DNA of 64,000 nucleotides from assembly GCA_037190145.1 (NCBI GenBank), contig JBBCJU010000002.1:62001-126000 (forward strand), read 5' to 3'. The stretch is from 55-13 sp037190145 (lineage in GTDB: Bacteria; Armatimonadota; Fimbriimonadia; Fimbriimonadales; Fimbriimonadaceae). The translations under genes were made by a program, and so were the position numbers. This document shows, one piece after another, positions 8,273 to 17,896 of this stretch (positions are counted from its first letter, which is position 1; each line of letters opens with the position of its first letter). The notes below the pieces were generated by a model, which saw nothing but the letters and a program-made list of their open reading frames with translations, was not told the origin of the DNA and made no database searches.

Positions 8273-9430
8273 ATGGCACTTTCTCCCGAACGGTTAGTTG
8301 GCGACCTTATCGATATCTATAAGAAGGTCGATGAAGGTACGCGATTGAGCTATGAGGACGGAATGCGCCTCTATACAACACCGAATCTCAACGCGGTTGG
8401 GCACATGGCCAATATCGTTCGAGAGCGGCGGCACGGGGCTAAGACCTACTTTGTCCGTAACCAGCATATTAACTACACAAACATCTGCAACAAGTTTTGC
8501 AAGTTCTGTTCGTTCTATGCCAAGAAGGGTGGCCCGGCACCTTATCAGATGTCCATCGACGTGGTGCGAGAGCGCCTAGAATGGCATCGCGAGGCCAACC
8601 TCACTGAGATTCATATGGTAGGTGGCATCAACCCTCGCCTTCCTTATCAGTACTACATGGATTTGGTCGGCGTGGTGAAAGAGGTGTTGCCCGGAGTTCA
8701 CGTGAAGGCATTCACCGCAGTTGAGATTGTGGAGATTGCTCGTCAGGGCAAGGTAACCGTTGAGCAGGCTTTGGCTGATCTCATTGAAGCTGGGCTAGAT
8801 TCCTTGCCGGGCGGTGGAATTGAAGTTTTAAGCGACCGTGTTCATACCGAGCTGTTTGGCAAGAAGCTGAATGGGGAAGAATGGAAAGAGGTTGCCCGGT
8901 CGGCCGCGAAGCTGGGCCTGAAGCAGTATGCGACGATGCTGTACGGGCATATCGAAACGGATGAGGAAAGAGTAGACCACTTGATCCAGCTAAGAGAATT
9001 GCAGGATGAGACCGGAAACTTCCTCACCATGACTCCATTAAGCTTCCACCCTGAAGCTACGGATTTGGCACATATTCCTAAACCCACCGCAGATACCGAC
9101 CTGCGGAACATCGCGGTGAGCCGATTGTTGCTAGACAACTATGAGCACGTCAAGAGCTTCTGGATCATGAATACTGTTCCCGTAACTCAAATGGCGCTGT
9201 GGTATGGCGCAGATGATGCGGATGGCACTGTTCATGAATATGAGATCACCTATAAGGAAGGTGAATTCGGGAATAAGAGCCAGGTACTCAACCGCGAGAA
9301 CATGATCAAGATGATTGAAGAGGTTCACCGAATCCCAGTTGAGCGGGACTCGCTGTACAACGAGATTATCCGAGAAAATGAGCCCGCTCCAAAACAAAGA
9401 CAATTAACCGCTCTGCCAATCGCAAATTGA
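8273..9430 (+). CDS. mqnE: Aminodeoxyfutalosine synthase MqnE
   Basis: MqnE is a radical-SAM enzyme that makes 6-amino-6-deoxyfutalosine in the futalosine route to menaquinone. The protein has 385 residues from the ATG at 8273, which follows AAGGACGG at good spacing. The radical SAM cluster motif CNKFCKFC sits within HINYTNICNKFCKFCSFY. Further family marks are SLPGGGIEVLSDRV, ATMLYGHIET, RELQDETGNF, SRLLLDN and GADDADGTV. The related MqnC was considered, but SLPGGG with the MLYGHIET/ELQDETG block fits MqnE better. No other menaquinone gene is adjacent. Confidence 0.85.
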   Translation: MALSPERLVGDLIDIYKKVDEGTRLSYEDGMRLYTTPNLNAVGHMANIVRERRHGAKTYFVRNQHINYTNICNKFCKFCSFYAKKGGPAPYQMSIDVVRERLEWHREANLTEIHMVGGINPRLPYQYYMDLVGVVKEVLPGVHVKAFTAVEIVEIARQGKVTVEQALADLIEAGLDSLPGGGIEVLSDRVHTELFGKKLNGEEWKEVARSAAKLGLKQYATMLYGHIETDEERVDHLIQLRELQDETGNFLTMTPLSFHPEATDLAHIPKPTADTDLRNIAVSRLLLDNYEHVKSFWIMNTVPVTQMALWYGADDADGTVHEYEITYKEGEFGNKSQVLNRENMIKMIEEVHRIPVERDSLYNEIIRENEPAPKQRQLTALPIAN

Positions 9431-9432
9431 TT

Positions 9433-9438
9433 TAGAAT
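9433..9438 (+). promoter_or_regulatory. -10 element TAGAAT, six bases before the GTG start
   Basis: TAGAAT, then CTAGGT, then the GTG at 9445. No ribosome-binding site is present, consistent with a leaderless transcript starting right after the mqnE stop codon. Confidence 0.5.
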
Positions 9439-9444
9439 CTAGGT

Positions 9445-10527
9445 GTGGTTCTGCCTAGATTCGTTTTGCTCTTTGTCACGGTAAGTCTTCTTTTGTCCGG
9501 CTGCGGTGGTTCTATCAGCCGAGACAATGATGCGCGAAAGCGCATGCTTTATGCGACTGGACTCAATAACAACGTTTTGCAGGCCTATGATCTTGAAGTT
9601 GAGCCAGATGCTGATCCCGATGAAGAAGATGGAGGGACAACGAAGTGGCCAATGTACCGATACACCACCGAGGCTCTGATTCGCGAGCTAAGCTTGAGCC
9701 CAGACAGACGTTGGCTCTTTGCGCTGAATGAGCTAGGGCGCGTTGAGATCTTCCAATCCAAGGCCAGTGGGCGGCTTACACGCATGCCATCCATTGACTT
9801 GCCGGATGGGCGAGCTACATCCGTCGGCATTCATCCGGATGCGACTCAGATTTATATCACCTCGGATGAAGGTTTGGTATATCGGTATACCATCGAAAGT
9901 GATGGGGAGTCGATGCAATCTGGCGAACCGGTCGCAGGGCCCACGTCCCAGGTTCGCGCGATCTTGGGTGAAGGCGGGACCACGCTTTATCTCCTAGACT
10001 CTGAGGAATCGAAGATTTGGCAATATTCCATCGGGTCGAGCGGAGAGCTTTCCCCCCTCACGCCATCAACTGTAACAGTTGTGGGTGGCCCAGGTGAAGC
10101 CATTTGGAATTCAGCTCAAGCTCGACTCTATGTATCTTGCATTCAATCAAACCAGTTAGCGGTCTTTTCTACTTCTGGTTCTGGGCAATTGCAAGAGGTG
10201 ACAAGAGTATCAGCTCCTGCCCGTCCTGGTCAGCCGGGAATAAGCGCGGATGGCCAGTATCTGTTCGTTGCTTCAAGAGAAGGCACGTCAGAGATTTTTC
10301 GATACCAAATTGGAGGAGGCACTACCCCTTTAACCCCTTCTTTCCCAACCGGCCACGTGAACCAAACGAGCGCAGTGGTAAACCCATTTGGGCACTTCTT
10401 TGTTGTCAATGCTGGGGATCGAAACTACTCCGAATACCGTATCTATCCGGATGGAGTTTTGACTCTACGGAGAACCAAAGGTTTGGACTTTAATGCGGGT
10501 TTAGCAGTATTTAGGGTGAACCCATAA
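9445..10527 (+). CDS. Beta-propeller lipoprotein, lactonase-like
   Basis: This 360-residue protein starts with a lipoprotein signal (LLFVTVSLLLSGC, lipobox LSGC), so it should be lipid-anchored in the cell envelope. The rest shows propeller-type repeats in the style of the 6-phosphogluconolactonase/YVTN group: SLSPDRRWLFALN, GIHPDATQIYITSDE, ARLYVSCIQSNQL, GISADGQYLFVASREG, VNPFGHFFVVNAGD. An acidic insert (DADPDEEDGG) interrupts the first blade. Lactonase activity is not implied, because many envelope proteins share this fold. Confidence 0.75.
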   Translation: MVLPRFVLLFVTVSLLLSGCGGSISRDNDARKRMLYATGLNNNVLQAYDLEVEPDADPDEEDGGTTKWPMYRYTTEALIRELSLSPDRRWLFALNELGRVEIFQSKASGRLTRMPSIDLPDGRATSVGIHPDATQIYITSDEGLVYRYTIESDGESMQSGEPVAGPTSQVRAILGEGGTTLYLLDSEESKIWQYSIGSSGELSPLTPSTVTVVGGPGEAIWNSAQARLYVSCIQSNQLAVFSTSGSGQLQEVTRVSAPARPGQPGISADGQYLFVASREGTSEIFRYQIGGGTTPLTPSFPTGHVNQTSAVVNPFGHFFVVNAGDRNYSEYRIYPDGVLTLRRTKGLDFNAGLAVFRVNP

Positions 10528-10557
10528 ATTGTCGCTATGCGGCACCGAATTTAGGGT

Positions 10558-10563
10558 TAGAAT
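10558..10563 (+). promoter_or_regulatory. -10 element TAGAAT, six bases before the ATG start
   Basis: TAGAAT, GGCGAT, then ATG at 10570. Same geometry as at 9433; no ribosome-binding site. Confidence 0.5.
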
Positions 10564-10569
10564 GGCGAT

Positions 10570-10791
10570 ATGCGAAAGCTATCATCCATCCTCACCGCCG
10601 TTGCTTTATTAACCGCTGTATCGGTTGCTCAGACCAAAAAGCCAGCTGATCCAACTGTCTACACGACTGAAGCAGGAAAGGCTTATCACAAGAAAAACTG
10701 CAAGCTGAAAACTGGCTCCACCGGTATCAAACTTTCAGAGGCCAAGAAGAAGGGTTTCAAACCTTGTAAAGTCTGTAAGCCTGCTGTTTAG
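10570..10791 (+). CDS. Small secreted protein with an Ada-like Cys/His motif
   Basis: This 73-residue protein has a signal peptide (SILTAVALLTAVSVAQ). The mature part carries VYTTEAGKAYHKKNC, a LSEAKKKGF helix and the closing PCKVCKP. This HKxxC...CxxC pattern matches the small zinc-binding module found in Ada-type and competence-nuclease-associated domains, so a metal ion is probably bound outside the cytoplasm. Role unknown. It is monocistronic with a downstream hairpin. Confidence 0.75.
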   Translation: MRKLSSILTAVALLTAVSVAQTKKPADPTVYTTEAGKAYHKKNCKLKTGSTGIKLSEAKKKGFKPCKVCKPAV

Positions 10792-10802
10792 CAGCGGGTA
10801 CG

Positions 10803-10835
10803 GATTGTGGCTTGGAGAGAGCACTCGCCACAATC
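10803..10835 (+). terminator. Hairpin terminator
   Basis: GATTGTGGC and GCCACAATC (9 bp) flank a 15-base loop, followed by TTAAAT. The T-tract is modest. Confidence 0.5.
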
Positions 10836-10856
10836 TTAAATGGAAAGCGACTGGAG

Positions 10857-10862
10857 TAGGAT
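10857..10862 (+). promoter_or_regulatory. -10 element TAGGAT, six bases before the ATG start
   Basis: TAGGAT, AGAGTC, then ATG at 10869. AGGA within it could alternatively serve as a ribosome site at seven bases, so this example is ambiguous. Confidence 0.4.
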
Positions 10863-10868
10863 AGAGTC

Positions 10869-11954
10869 ATGCGCCGTCGCGGGGTCAGTGTTGTTTCTCT
10901 AGGGCTGTTATGCTCTATCGCCTTTGCCCAAACTACGGGTAATTGGACCCATAGCGACTTTGCTTCGGGCCAGATTGAGGCTTACCGAACTCACCATAAT
11001 GTGCCTGGCCTATCGATTGCTGTTGCCGTGAAAGGACAGATCGTTTTTGCCAAGGGATTTGGTTTTGCCGATGTTGAGCGTAACACGCCGGTAATGTCTT
11101 CCGACTTTTTCCGCCTTGCATCCGTTAGCAAACCGATTACGGCTGCTCTCATCTATGAACTGGTGGAGCAGGGCAAGTTGAACGTGGATTATCCCATCCG
11201 CCAAATTGTTCCGGAGCTGCCGGCCCATCACATTTATCGAATTCGAGATCTTCTGAGCCATCAGTCAGGTGTACGGCACTATGCCTTTGAGCCAGCGCTG
11301 GTCAACTATCCAACCTCTATGTCTGCGCTTGGTAGGTTTTCAAAAGATCCATTGCTGTTTGAGCCGGGCGAGAAGTTTAGCTATAGCACCCATGCTTTCA
11401 CTGTCTTGGGTGCGGTCATAGAGAAGGTCACCAAGAAACCATTTCGGACCTATTTGAAGGAGAGAGTGGAGGCTTGGGGAGTGAGTGGGTTGGGGTGTGA
11501 AACCGGGACAAATCCATCTCGCACTAAAATCTACGCACGTTCGGCAAGTCAGAGTCGCTTGGCAAACCGAGATGATCTTTCCTGGAAATATCCCGGTGGA
11601 GGAATGGAAGCCACCGCGATTGGACTTTGTGAACTTGGGTTAAAGGTACGTCAGGGCAAGATCCTAAAAGCAGAAACCTTAAGAGACATGTGGACGGTCC
11701 AGAAGCCTAAGACGGGGGATACCAATATGGCTCAGGGATGGATCATGAGCCAAGTAGCGGGCGCCAGAACTGCCTCGCACGGTGGTTCGCAACTAGGCTC
11801 TAACTCCCATTGGCTGGTGCAATTGGATGAGGATACGGTTGTAGTGGTGCTGAGCAACCGAGACGGACATAAACCAGGAGACCTTGCGAACTATCTGTTT
11901 AGTTTGACTCGACTTGGACCGAATGACAAGCTGCCTGAGTTGAAGTTGAATTGA
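10869..11954 (+). CDS. Secreted serine hydrolase of the class C beta-lactamase fold
   Basis: This 361-residue protein has a signal peptide ending near SIAFAQ. Penicillin-recognising motifs are present: SVSK at residues 85-88 (catalytic Ser and Lys), YST in FSYSTHAF and HGG in SHGGSQLGSN. GFADVERNTPV and SHQSGVRHY are typical of the esterase/peptidase branch of the family (PF00144) rather than true lactamases. The likely role is cleavage of D-amino acid peptides or esters in the periplasm; substrate unknown. The next gene starts two bases after its stop. Confidence 0.85.
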   Translation: MRRRGVSVVSLGLLCSIAFAQTTGNWTHSDFASGQIEAYRTHHNVPGLSIAVAVKGQIVFAKGFGFADVERNTPVMSSDFFRLASVSKPITAALIYELVEQGKLNVDYPIRQIVPELPAHHIYRIRDLLSHQSGVRHYAFEPALVNYPTSMSALGRFSKDPLLFEPGEKFSYSTHAFTVLGAVIEKVTKKPFRTYLKERVEAWGVSGLGCETGTNPSRTKIYARSASQSRLANRDDLSWKYPGGGMEATAIGLCELGLKVRQGKILKAETLRDMWTVQKPKTGDTNMAQGWIMSQVAGARTASHGGSQLGSNSHWLVQLDEDTVVVVLSNRDGHKPGDLANYLFSLTRLGPNDKLPELKLN

Positions 11955-11955
11955 A

Positions 11956-12480
11956 TTGAACTCAACTCGGATTTTGGTTTATGGAGTCACTGGATCTGGA
12001 AAGTCGACGCTTGCCTCTAGAATCTCTGAGAAAACCGGACTACCATATGTATCTGTAGATGATTTGACCTGGGAACCAGGATGGTTAGTGGTGCCGTTCG
12101 AGCACCAAAAAGTGATATTTACCGAAATTTGCGAACGAGAACAGTGGATTCTAGATAATGCTTATGGCCATTGGGTAGAAGTCCCGCTAAAGAACGTTGA
12201 TCTGATCATTGCCTTGGATTATCCAAGATGGGTATCAATGGGCCGTTTATTTCGCAGGACGTTGGACAGACTGCTGGACCAAAAATTGATTTGCAACGGC
12301 AATCGGGAGTCTCTTCGAGGGATTCTTAGCCGTGATTCTATCTTGGTCTGGTATTTCCGTTCTTTTCGCCGTAAGCGAGCACGGATCAAGGCCTGGGAGC
12401 AAGAGGGTCGCAGGATGCTTGTGTTCCGCCAACCACAAGAGGCCGAGAAGTGGTTGGCAACGCTCACAAATTCCTCATAG
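11956..12480 (+). CDS. P-loop kinase, FlaR/adenylate-kinase-like
   Basis: The 174-residue product starts at a TTG two bases after the preceding stop, suggesting translational coupling. The Walker A motif GVTGSGKST lies at about residues 10-18, followed by VSVDDLTW, and the product has a C-terminal basic helical region (YFRSFRRKRARIKAWE). This layout matches small kinase-like proteins annotated as DNA topology modulation protein FlaR or adenylate kinase. Its physiological substrate is unknown. Confidence 0.75.
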   Translation: MNSTRILVYGVTGSGKSTLASRISEKTGLPYVSVDDLTWEPGWLVVPFEHQKVIFTEICEREQWILDNAYGHWVEVPLKNVDLIIALDYPRWVSMGRLFRRTLDRLLDQKLICNGNRESLRGILSRDSILVWYFRSFRRKRARIKAWEQEGRRMLVFRQPQEAEKWLATLTNSS

Positions 12481-12517
12481 CTCTTCCGTAGACTGGCTCC
12501 ATAGAAGGAGAAGCGCT

Positions 12518-13150
12518 ATGGTTCAAGCATTGGCAACTTTGTTCGTTTTGTCGACTGCCTCAGCCGGGGGTATTGAGAATGATTATCGGTCTCGAGAATG
12601 GACAGACTATATTCGTGGTGGACTTGTCCCCTATCACCAACTCACTTTTGAATCGTTTCGAGTTGCTGATCCACGGCATGAGCGATGCGATGCCTATACA
12701 ATGGGCTTCATCCAGTTCCGTTATGAATCTGAGGTTACGGGCGAAGGTCCGTACATTGCAAACGTGAAGAAGCTTCGGGTGTGGTCTGGTTTGGATAGGA
12801 ACCAGACTTGGCGTCGACCTTGGATCAATCGCAGCCATCCTTTTCTGTCCCATGAGCAGCACCATTTAGACTTGAATGAGCTCGCGGCGACACGCTTTGC
12901 TCAGATTCCGGCGGATCTGCTTCCTACGGGTAGAGGGCGAAACAAAGATGATGCGAAGCGTGATTTGGCGATGAACTTGAATCGATTATTCCGGATGACA
13001 ATGGAAGGCGTCCAACGCGAGCATGATCAATATGATCGTGAGACCAGGGGTGGGGAAGACCCACGCGCTCAGGTGGACTGGTCCAATAAAGTCACAGCCG
13101 CACTAAGGAGTGCGGAGATTCGAGCGACTTGGTCGCCCAATAATCGATAG
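12518..13150 (+). CDS. Secreted putative zinc protease, DUF922-like
   Basis: The ATG at 12518 is chosen because GAAGGAG precedes it by seven bases and a signal peptide follows (MVQALATLFVLSTASAGG). The 210-residue protein contains SHEQHHLDLNELAATRF with HEQHH at residues 112-116. That is an HExxH-type motif followed by a helix, as in DUF922 secreted zincins. The flanking WRRPWINRSHPFLSHEQ fits a beta-strand leading to the active-site helix. The protease call is inferred from the motif; no substrate can be named. Confidence 0.65.
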   Translation: MVQALATLFVLSTASAGGIENDYRSREWTDYIRGGLVPYHQLTFESFRVADPRHERCDAYTMGFIQFRYESEVTGEGPYIANVKKLRVWSGLDRNQTWRRPWINRSHPFLSHEQHHLDLNELAATRFAQIPADLLPTGRGRNKDDAKRDLAMNLNRLFRMTMEGVQREHDQYDRETRGGEDPRAQVDWSNKVTAALRSAEIRATWSPNNR

Positions 13151-13156
13151 ATTGGA

Positions 13157-16100
13157 CTATCTAACGGGAAAGATATTGCCGGCCTCGGTACGTATCTTTC
13201 CCTCGTTCAGTAAGCTTTGAACAATCTCTGATACTCGACTGCGCGACTCAGTGGTTGCCCGCTTAAATCCAACAAGAGCTAAAGCCTGCTTAACGGCCTC
13301 CTCTTCAGAAATCCCAAATGCACCTTCCACAATCTGGATCAACGCCGCGGCGATCTCTAGGTGAGAAACCAGGTCGATCCTCCGTTCTGAGTTGGGTCGG
13401 TCTGACCAATCTCTTACCCGACGAAGCTGGGACTCACCCAGATAGTAAGAGCCCTCTTGCTCTTGAACACCTTGTGTTGCCAGCGCCTGAGTAATCAAAG
13501 AGTCGAACCAGGTTCGTAGGCTCAGGTTTGTCTTTGCATAACCCGCTGCATTCCTTAGGCGCAAAATGAGCAAGTCATGGCTGATGGGGCCTTCGTGCTG
13601 AATGATTTGAATTAAGTAGTTGGCAAGGTCATCTTCCGATGCTAGGGAAGCTGATGGAGTTTGGTCGTAGGCTTGGGCGATACGACCAATGGGTAAAGCC
13701 TCGATGGCCTCTTCCACTAGTGGCTCCAAATCGTTTTCGGTCTGAACAAAGGTTGGTTTGGGCGCTTCGTCCTTGGCTTTTTCTAGAGCTTGCAAGAGTC
13801 GATCTATTTCTTGGTCTTTGTTCTGCCACCAATCGGTGGACCAGATACGATGCAGGTGCCATCCACGACTTTCGAGAACAGAGGATCGAAGCTTGTCACG
13901 ATCCCGAGCGCTACGAGACCGGTTGTAGCTGGAGCCGTCGCATTCAATCCCAAGCAGATACTCGCCAGGCTTATCTGGTTTCACTACTGCAAGGTCAATT
14001 CGACAACCTTCGGTCCCAACTTGCGTGTCCACAACATATCCGAGTTTGGTGAGCAAAGAAGAAATCTCTTGGTCAAACGGAGTGGTGGCCTCAGATTGGA
14101 TTTCCAACGCCAGATTAGCTGAGCCGCGCTGGGCATAGGCAAGATAGTGTTTGAGCGCGGTGAGTCCACGCTGACCAGATTCGACCCTAAGGTCCTCGGC
14201 GGTGATGTTGCTAAACACCTCGCAACGTTGCCGGGCACGCGTGATCAAGACATTAAGCCGTCGCTCACCTCCGTCACGGAGAATTGGCCCAAACTGCTGA
14301 CGGATGACCCCGTTTGCATCTCGACCATATGTAATGCTGATATAGACAACATCTCGCTCATCTCCTTGTACATTTTCTAAATTCTTAACATCAAGACGTT
14401 CATGGGGGAATCGAGCGGCGTAGGCCTGGAATGCGTCTGGATGAAGCCGCTCAAGTTTTTGGACTTCTACGTAAATCAGATCGGCTTGGGCGCGGTTCAT
14501 CGCGGCGACCATCAGGCTTTGGTCAGGTTGCTCGGTGATGTGGCGAAGAACGGCCTGGGCTACTAACTCCGCTTCTCGGCGATTTATTCGTTTGCGATCT
14601 CCTCCTTCGTACACCGTTTCAGGGTGGTGATGGAATACAACGCCAATCCGTCGGCCTTTAGCTTCTACTCCTGGGCTGGGGAAGACCACTAAGCGATTCT
14701 CATAAAATAGCTCGTTGGAGGGTTGAATAAGGGAAGGGTGCAGGCTGCGGTAATGCCATTTCAAGTCGGGTCGACGAACCTCCCCTTCTGCCGCGACGCT
14801 CATCAGGCTTAAGATGCTTTCAAGCTTGGCTGCCTCGCGTCCAAGTTCGGTGGCATCATCTTCTTCCTCTTCCTCACTTTCGTCAGCGATGCGATCAAAA
14901 AAGCTGGTTGGAGGCATCTGCCGCGTATCTCCAACGACAATGGTCTGCTTGGCGCGAATGATGGCGCTGAGGGCATCTTCAGGCTTCACCTGAGAAGCTT
15001 CATCAAAGATAACCAGGTCAAAGGGGGGCATCTCGGGCGGCAGGTGAATAGCCACAGATAGCGGGCTCATCATGAACACTGGCTTTATGCGCTGAATCGC
15101 TTCCCCAGATCGAGCCATGATCCATCGAATGGGTTTGTGGCTCCGTTGAAGCTCGCATTGAAGTCTTAGCTGCAGTAGGTTGCCGACAGCCGTTTCAAAG
15201 CGAGGGATGTTCTGAAAATGCGCAAGTCTGACTTTCGCTCGGTTGTAGCGGAGCATGAACTCGTCTAGGGTGCGGAATTCTTGGATTGCCGATTCATGAG
15301 CCACACGCTCAAAAGTGCGCAGCTCTGGCCTTTCCTCCATTGCTTTCCGAGTGACACCGGTGTAGTAGCTACGCGTAAACGAGTCAGCAAGTTTGCTAAA
15401 TGCTTTATCCCAAACATCGGCAACTTCGACCGCAACATCGAGCCCCTTTTCTAAGGCTTTCCGTCGCGCCTCCATGAGATTGATGTAGGGGTTCAGCGCA
15501 GGAAGAGAGGTGGACCATCTTTGAACCCGCTTCAGGAGGGTTTCCAGTTCTTCACTTACAGCAGTAGCGGACGAATAGCTTAGGGTTGATGCGGCTTTTT
15601 GATAGGCTTGTATTGCCTCCGACACGAATCTTTCCGTTTCCTCAACTTTGGCCAGAAGGTTAGGATCCGTTGTGGAACCGGCAAGAAAATCGAGCAAGCC
15701 CTCCGGTACTTCGCCTTGCTCAATGTCTTGATAAAGAAGGAAAACCCATTCCGAAATCTGGTTAAGGACTGCGGGTTGGCTTTCTAGCCCTTGCCATTGG
15801 ACACCAAATAATCCGGCAAACATGGAGTCTTTGGCCTGGAAAAACGCCTCGATCTCACGAACAATCTTTAACTCCCTTAAGAGATCTAGCTGAGCTTCGA
15901 CTCCAGTGGGGCCAGATGGAGTGAGCCAGGTTTGAAGAGATTTCCGGGCTGAGCGGTAATCGCCGACCAAGACCCGATACCACTTAGGCGCATGAGCTTC
16001 GAGCCTGGGCAAAAGATCACTGGGAAGTTGTTCCCATGCATCTGGTTTGATTTCGCCGGACCTTCTCTCGCGGATTTTCTGTCGTTCCTGGAGTTTGGAT

Positions 16101-17890
16101 ATGCCTTCTTTGATTAGAGATTCGTGCTGTTCCCAGGCATCGGTTTTGATGGCAATTCCATCTAAAGAAGGAGCTTCTAACGCGCGCTTGGCACAAGTTC
16201 TTAAAATCTCTACTTGCTGGGCAGTTGTCGGGGAAGGAATTCGAAGAAGCTTCGCCGTGCTCTTTACTTGCTCCATTCCTTTTCGCAGAGCCGCTTCAGC
16301 TTCTGATAGCTCTTGCTCCAGGTCTAACTTGGTTGCGGGGTCAGCAATGGTGATGCCTGCACCCCAGAACGCGTTCTCGCAGGGAATACCGGACTCTCGG
16401 ATTCGCTCTTCAAGAACTTTCAGAGTTTGAACAAGGGACGGAATTTCAGGGTGGCGGAAGCGTGAAAGAGAATCAAAGGACATCCGTCCTTCACGGTCCT
16501 CTACCGACTCCTTGGGCAGACTCGCTAGGATTGACATCGCGGTAAAGGGCGCGACCTCAAAAGCTGCCTCTTGCTCATTGACCGCTTGGCAGTGCCGATT
16601 GAGTTGATCCCGTAACTCGGTTAGCCGCTTTACTCTTTCATCTTGTTCTGGGACATGAATTCTTAGCGCCGCAGTGCGTTTGATTTCGGAATAAAACTCT
16701 CGTCGATTAGTGAGTTTGTCGTGCAGGTCAAGGCACATATCACCCAAATCAACTTCGGCTAATCTCCGCTTTACGACATCGAGGGCCGCACGCTTTGCCG
16801 AGACGAAGAGAACGGTCTTCTTGGCCGCTACTGCTTCCGAGATGATATTGGTGATGGTCTGAGATTTACCGGTTCCTGGCGGACCCTCTATCACCATAGA
16901 GATTCCGCTTGCCGCCCGGATCATAGCGAGGGTTTGTGAACTGTCGGCGCTATACACTTCGTGGCACTCGCCCACTGGACGATAGTCATCTATGAAGCTT
17001 TCTGCCGTAATGTCTGACTTTGCTTCCGGGAAACGCTCCCCGAGCATCGAAACTAGATCCTCATGAATCCACGGCTTGCGATCTGAAGGCCATGTATCGC
17101 CACCCAGATCCATATACATTGCGTATTTTTCGTAGTTAAAAAAGCCAAGGCAAATCTCGTCTCGATGAACGATCCAATCGGATCGATTCCGGATAGTTGA
17201 TTCAACCTCCTCAAAGTAGTCCAATATTGACTTGTCTTCATTGAGCTCGGGAAGCCGAATATTGAATTCGGTGAGCTTAGCAATCAATGGCAGGTTAATG
17301 CCCACATCGCTGCCATCGTGGAGAATCCGAATAGATCCATTTGCGGTTTCTCTGATCGTAACTGGAATGTATAGCAGGGGGGCGCGATGACTGCGTTCTG
17401 GTGATTCTCGCCATTCCAAAGTGCCTAAGGTAAGGAACAGGGTGTTGATGCCCAGTTCGTCATTGGCCAAGACCGCCTCTCGACGAGTAGCCCGTAGCTT
17501 AGCCTGGAGGATGGACTCAAACTCATCAGTGGAGAGTTTTGTATCGCTTTGGACAACTGGTACGGGAGCATATTCTAGAAATGCATTGAGCTCATCTTCT
17601 GCCGCGCGACGCATTTCAGCGATCGCAACCTCATCTCCAAAATCAGCAGGCTCCTTTTCACTGTGCTTGCTATGAACAGGATCAGGCTTACCCACAAAAG
17701 ACATAGGTCTAGCCTCTTCAACAAGAAGCCGGTGAACTTGAAACGAATTCTCACCTACGACGGTAATGCCCAGGCGCTTTGAGGCCCGATAGTTGAGCAT
17801 CCGATTGCGTAAGGAGAGGTCGAGCAGTTTCCGACGAATGGACTCGACTTGGCGATGCACTCCTTCGGTTGGGGTCACCTCGTTGTTCAC
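13157..17890 (-). CDS. DUF4011-helicase-nuclease-DUF3320 protein, candidate phage defence
   Basis: A 1577-residue single-gene machine. Residues 1 to about 300 hold DUF4011 (RRKLLDLSLRNRMLNY near the start). A superfamily 1 helicase follows, with Walker A GPPGTGKSQ near residue 338, Walker B FDEAS near 963 and GDTRQMPP just after. A long coiled-coil-like insert separates the two halves. NVQGDERDVVYISITYGR and LNVLITRARQRCEVF are the C-terminal helicase motifs. About residues 1270-1360 look like a PD-(D/E)XK/Vsr-type nuclease (RIDLAVV, IECDG). The C-terminus resembles DUF3320. This architecture was linked to anti-phage defence as Hhe, from memory. The GTG start lies six bases after TAGAAT. It stands alone, convergent with the zincin gene. 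Confidence 0.85.
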   Translation of the reverse strand: MNNEVTPTEGVHRQVESIRRKLLDLSLRNRMLNYRASKRLGITVVGENSFQVHRLLVEEARPMSFVGKPDPVHSKHSEKEPADFGDEVAIAEMRRAAEDELNAFLEYAPVPVVQSDTKLSTDEFESILQAKLRATRREAVLANDELGINTLFLTLGTLEWRESPERSHRAPLLYIPVTIRETANGSIRILHDGSDVGINLPLIAKLTEFNIRLPELNEDKSILDYFEEVESTIRNRSDWIVHRDEICLGFFNYEKYAMYMDLGGDTWPSDRKPWIHEDLVSMLGERFPEAKSDITAESFIDDYRPVGECHEVYSADSSQTLAMIRAASGISMVIEGPPGTGKSQTITNIISEAVAAKKTVLFVSAKRAALDVVKRRLAEVDLGDMCLDLHDKLTNRREFYSEIKRTAALRIHVPEQDERVKRLTELRDQLNRHCQAVNEQEAAFEVAPFTAMSILASLPKESVEDREGRMSFDSLSRFRHPEIPSLVQTLKVLEERIRESGIPCENAFWGAGITIADPATKLDLEQELSEAEAALRKGMEQVKSTAKLLRIPSPTTAQQVEILRTCAKRALEAPSLDGIAIKTDAWEQHESLIKEGISKLQERQKIRERRSGEIKPDAWEQLPSDLLPRLEAHAPKWYRVLVGDYRSARKSLQTWLTPSGPTGVEAQLDLLRELKIVREIEAFFQAKDSMFAGLFGVQWQGLESQPAVLNQISEWVFLLYQDIEQGEVPEGLLDFLAGSTTDPNLLAKVEETERFVSEAIQAYQKAASTLSYSSATAVSEELETLLKRVQRWSTSLPALNPYINLMEARRKALEKGLDVAVEVADVWDKAFSKLADSFTRSYYTGVTRKAMEERPELRTFERVAHESAIQEFRTLDEFMLRYNRAKVRLAHFQNIPRFETAVGNLLQLRLQCELQRSHKPIRWIMARSGEAIQRIKPVFMMSPLSVAIHLPPEMPPFDLVIFDEASQVKPEDALSAIIRAKQTIVVGDTRQMPPTSFFDRIADESEEEEEDDATELGREAAKLESILSLMSVAAEGEVRRPDLKWHYRSLHPSLIQPSNELFYENRLVVFPSPGVEAKGRRIGVVFHHHPETVYEGGDRKRINRREAELVAQAVLRHITEQPDQSLMVAAMNRAQADLIYVEVQKLERLHPDAFQAYAARFPHERLDVKNLENVQGDERDVVYISITYGRDANGVIRQQFGPILRDGGERRLNVLITRARQRCEVFSNITAEDLRVESGQRGLTALKHYLAYAQRGSANLALEIQSEATTPFDQEISSLLTKLGYVVDTQVGTEGCRIDLAVVKPDKPGEYLLGIECDGSSYNRSRSARDRDKLRSSVLESRGWHLHRIWSTDWWQNKDQEIDRLLQALEKAKDEAPKPTFVQTENDLEPLVEEAIEALPIGRIAQAYDQTPSASLASEDDLANYLIQIIQHEGPISHDLLILRLRNAAGYAKTNLSLRTWFDSLITQALATQGVQEQEGSYYLGESQLRRVRDWSDRPNSERRIDLVSHLEIAAALIQIVEGAFGISEEEAVKQALALVGFKRATTESRSRVSEIVQSLLNEGKIRTEAGNIFPVR

Positions 17891-17896
17891 TAATCC

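Noticed and set aside
10857..10862. TAGGAT before 10869 as proof of leaderless transcription
   Set aside because: AGGA within it could be a ribosome-binding site at seven bases. It is counted as ambiguous; the argument rests on the TAGAAT, TATAGT, TAACAT and CATAAT cases.
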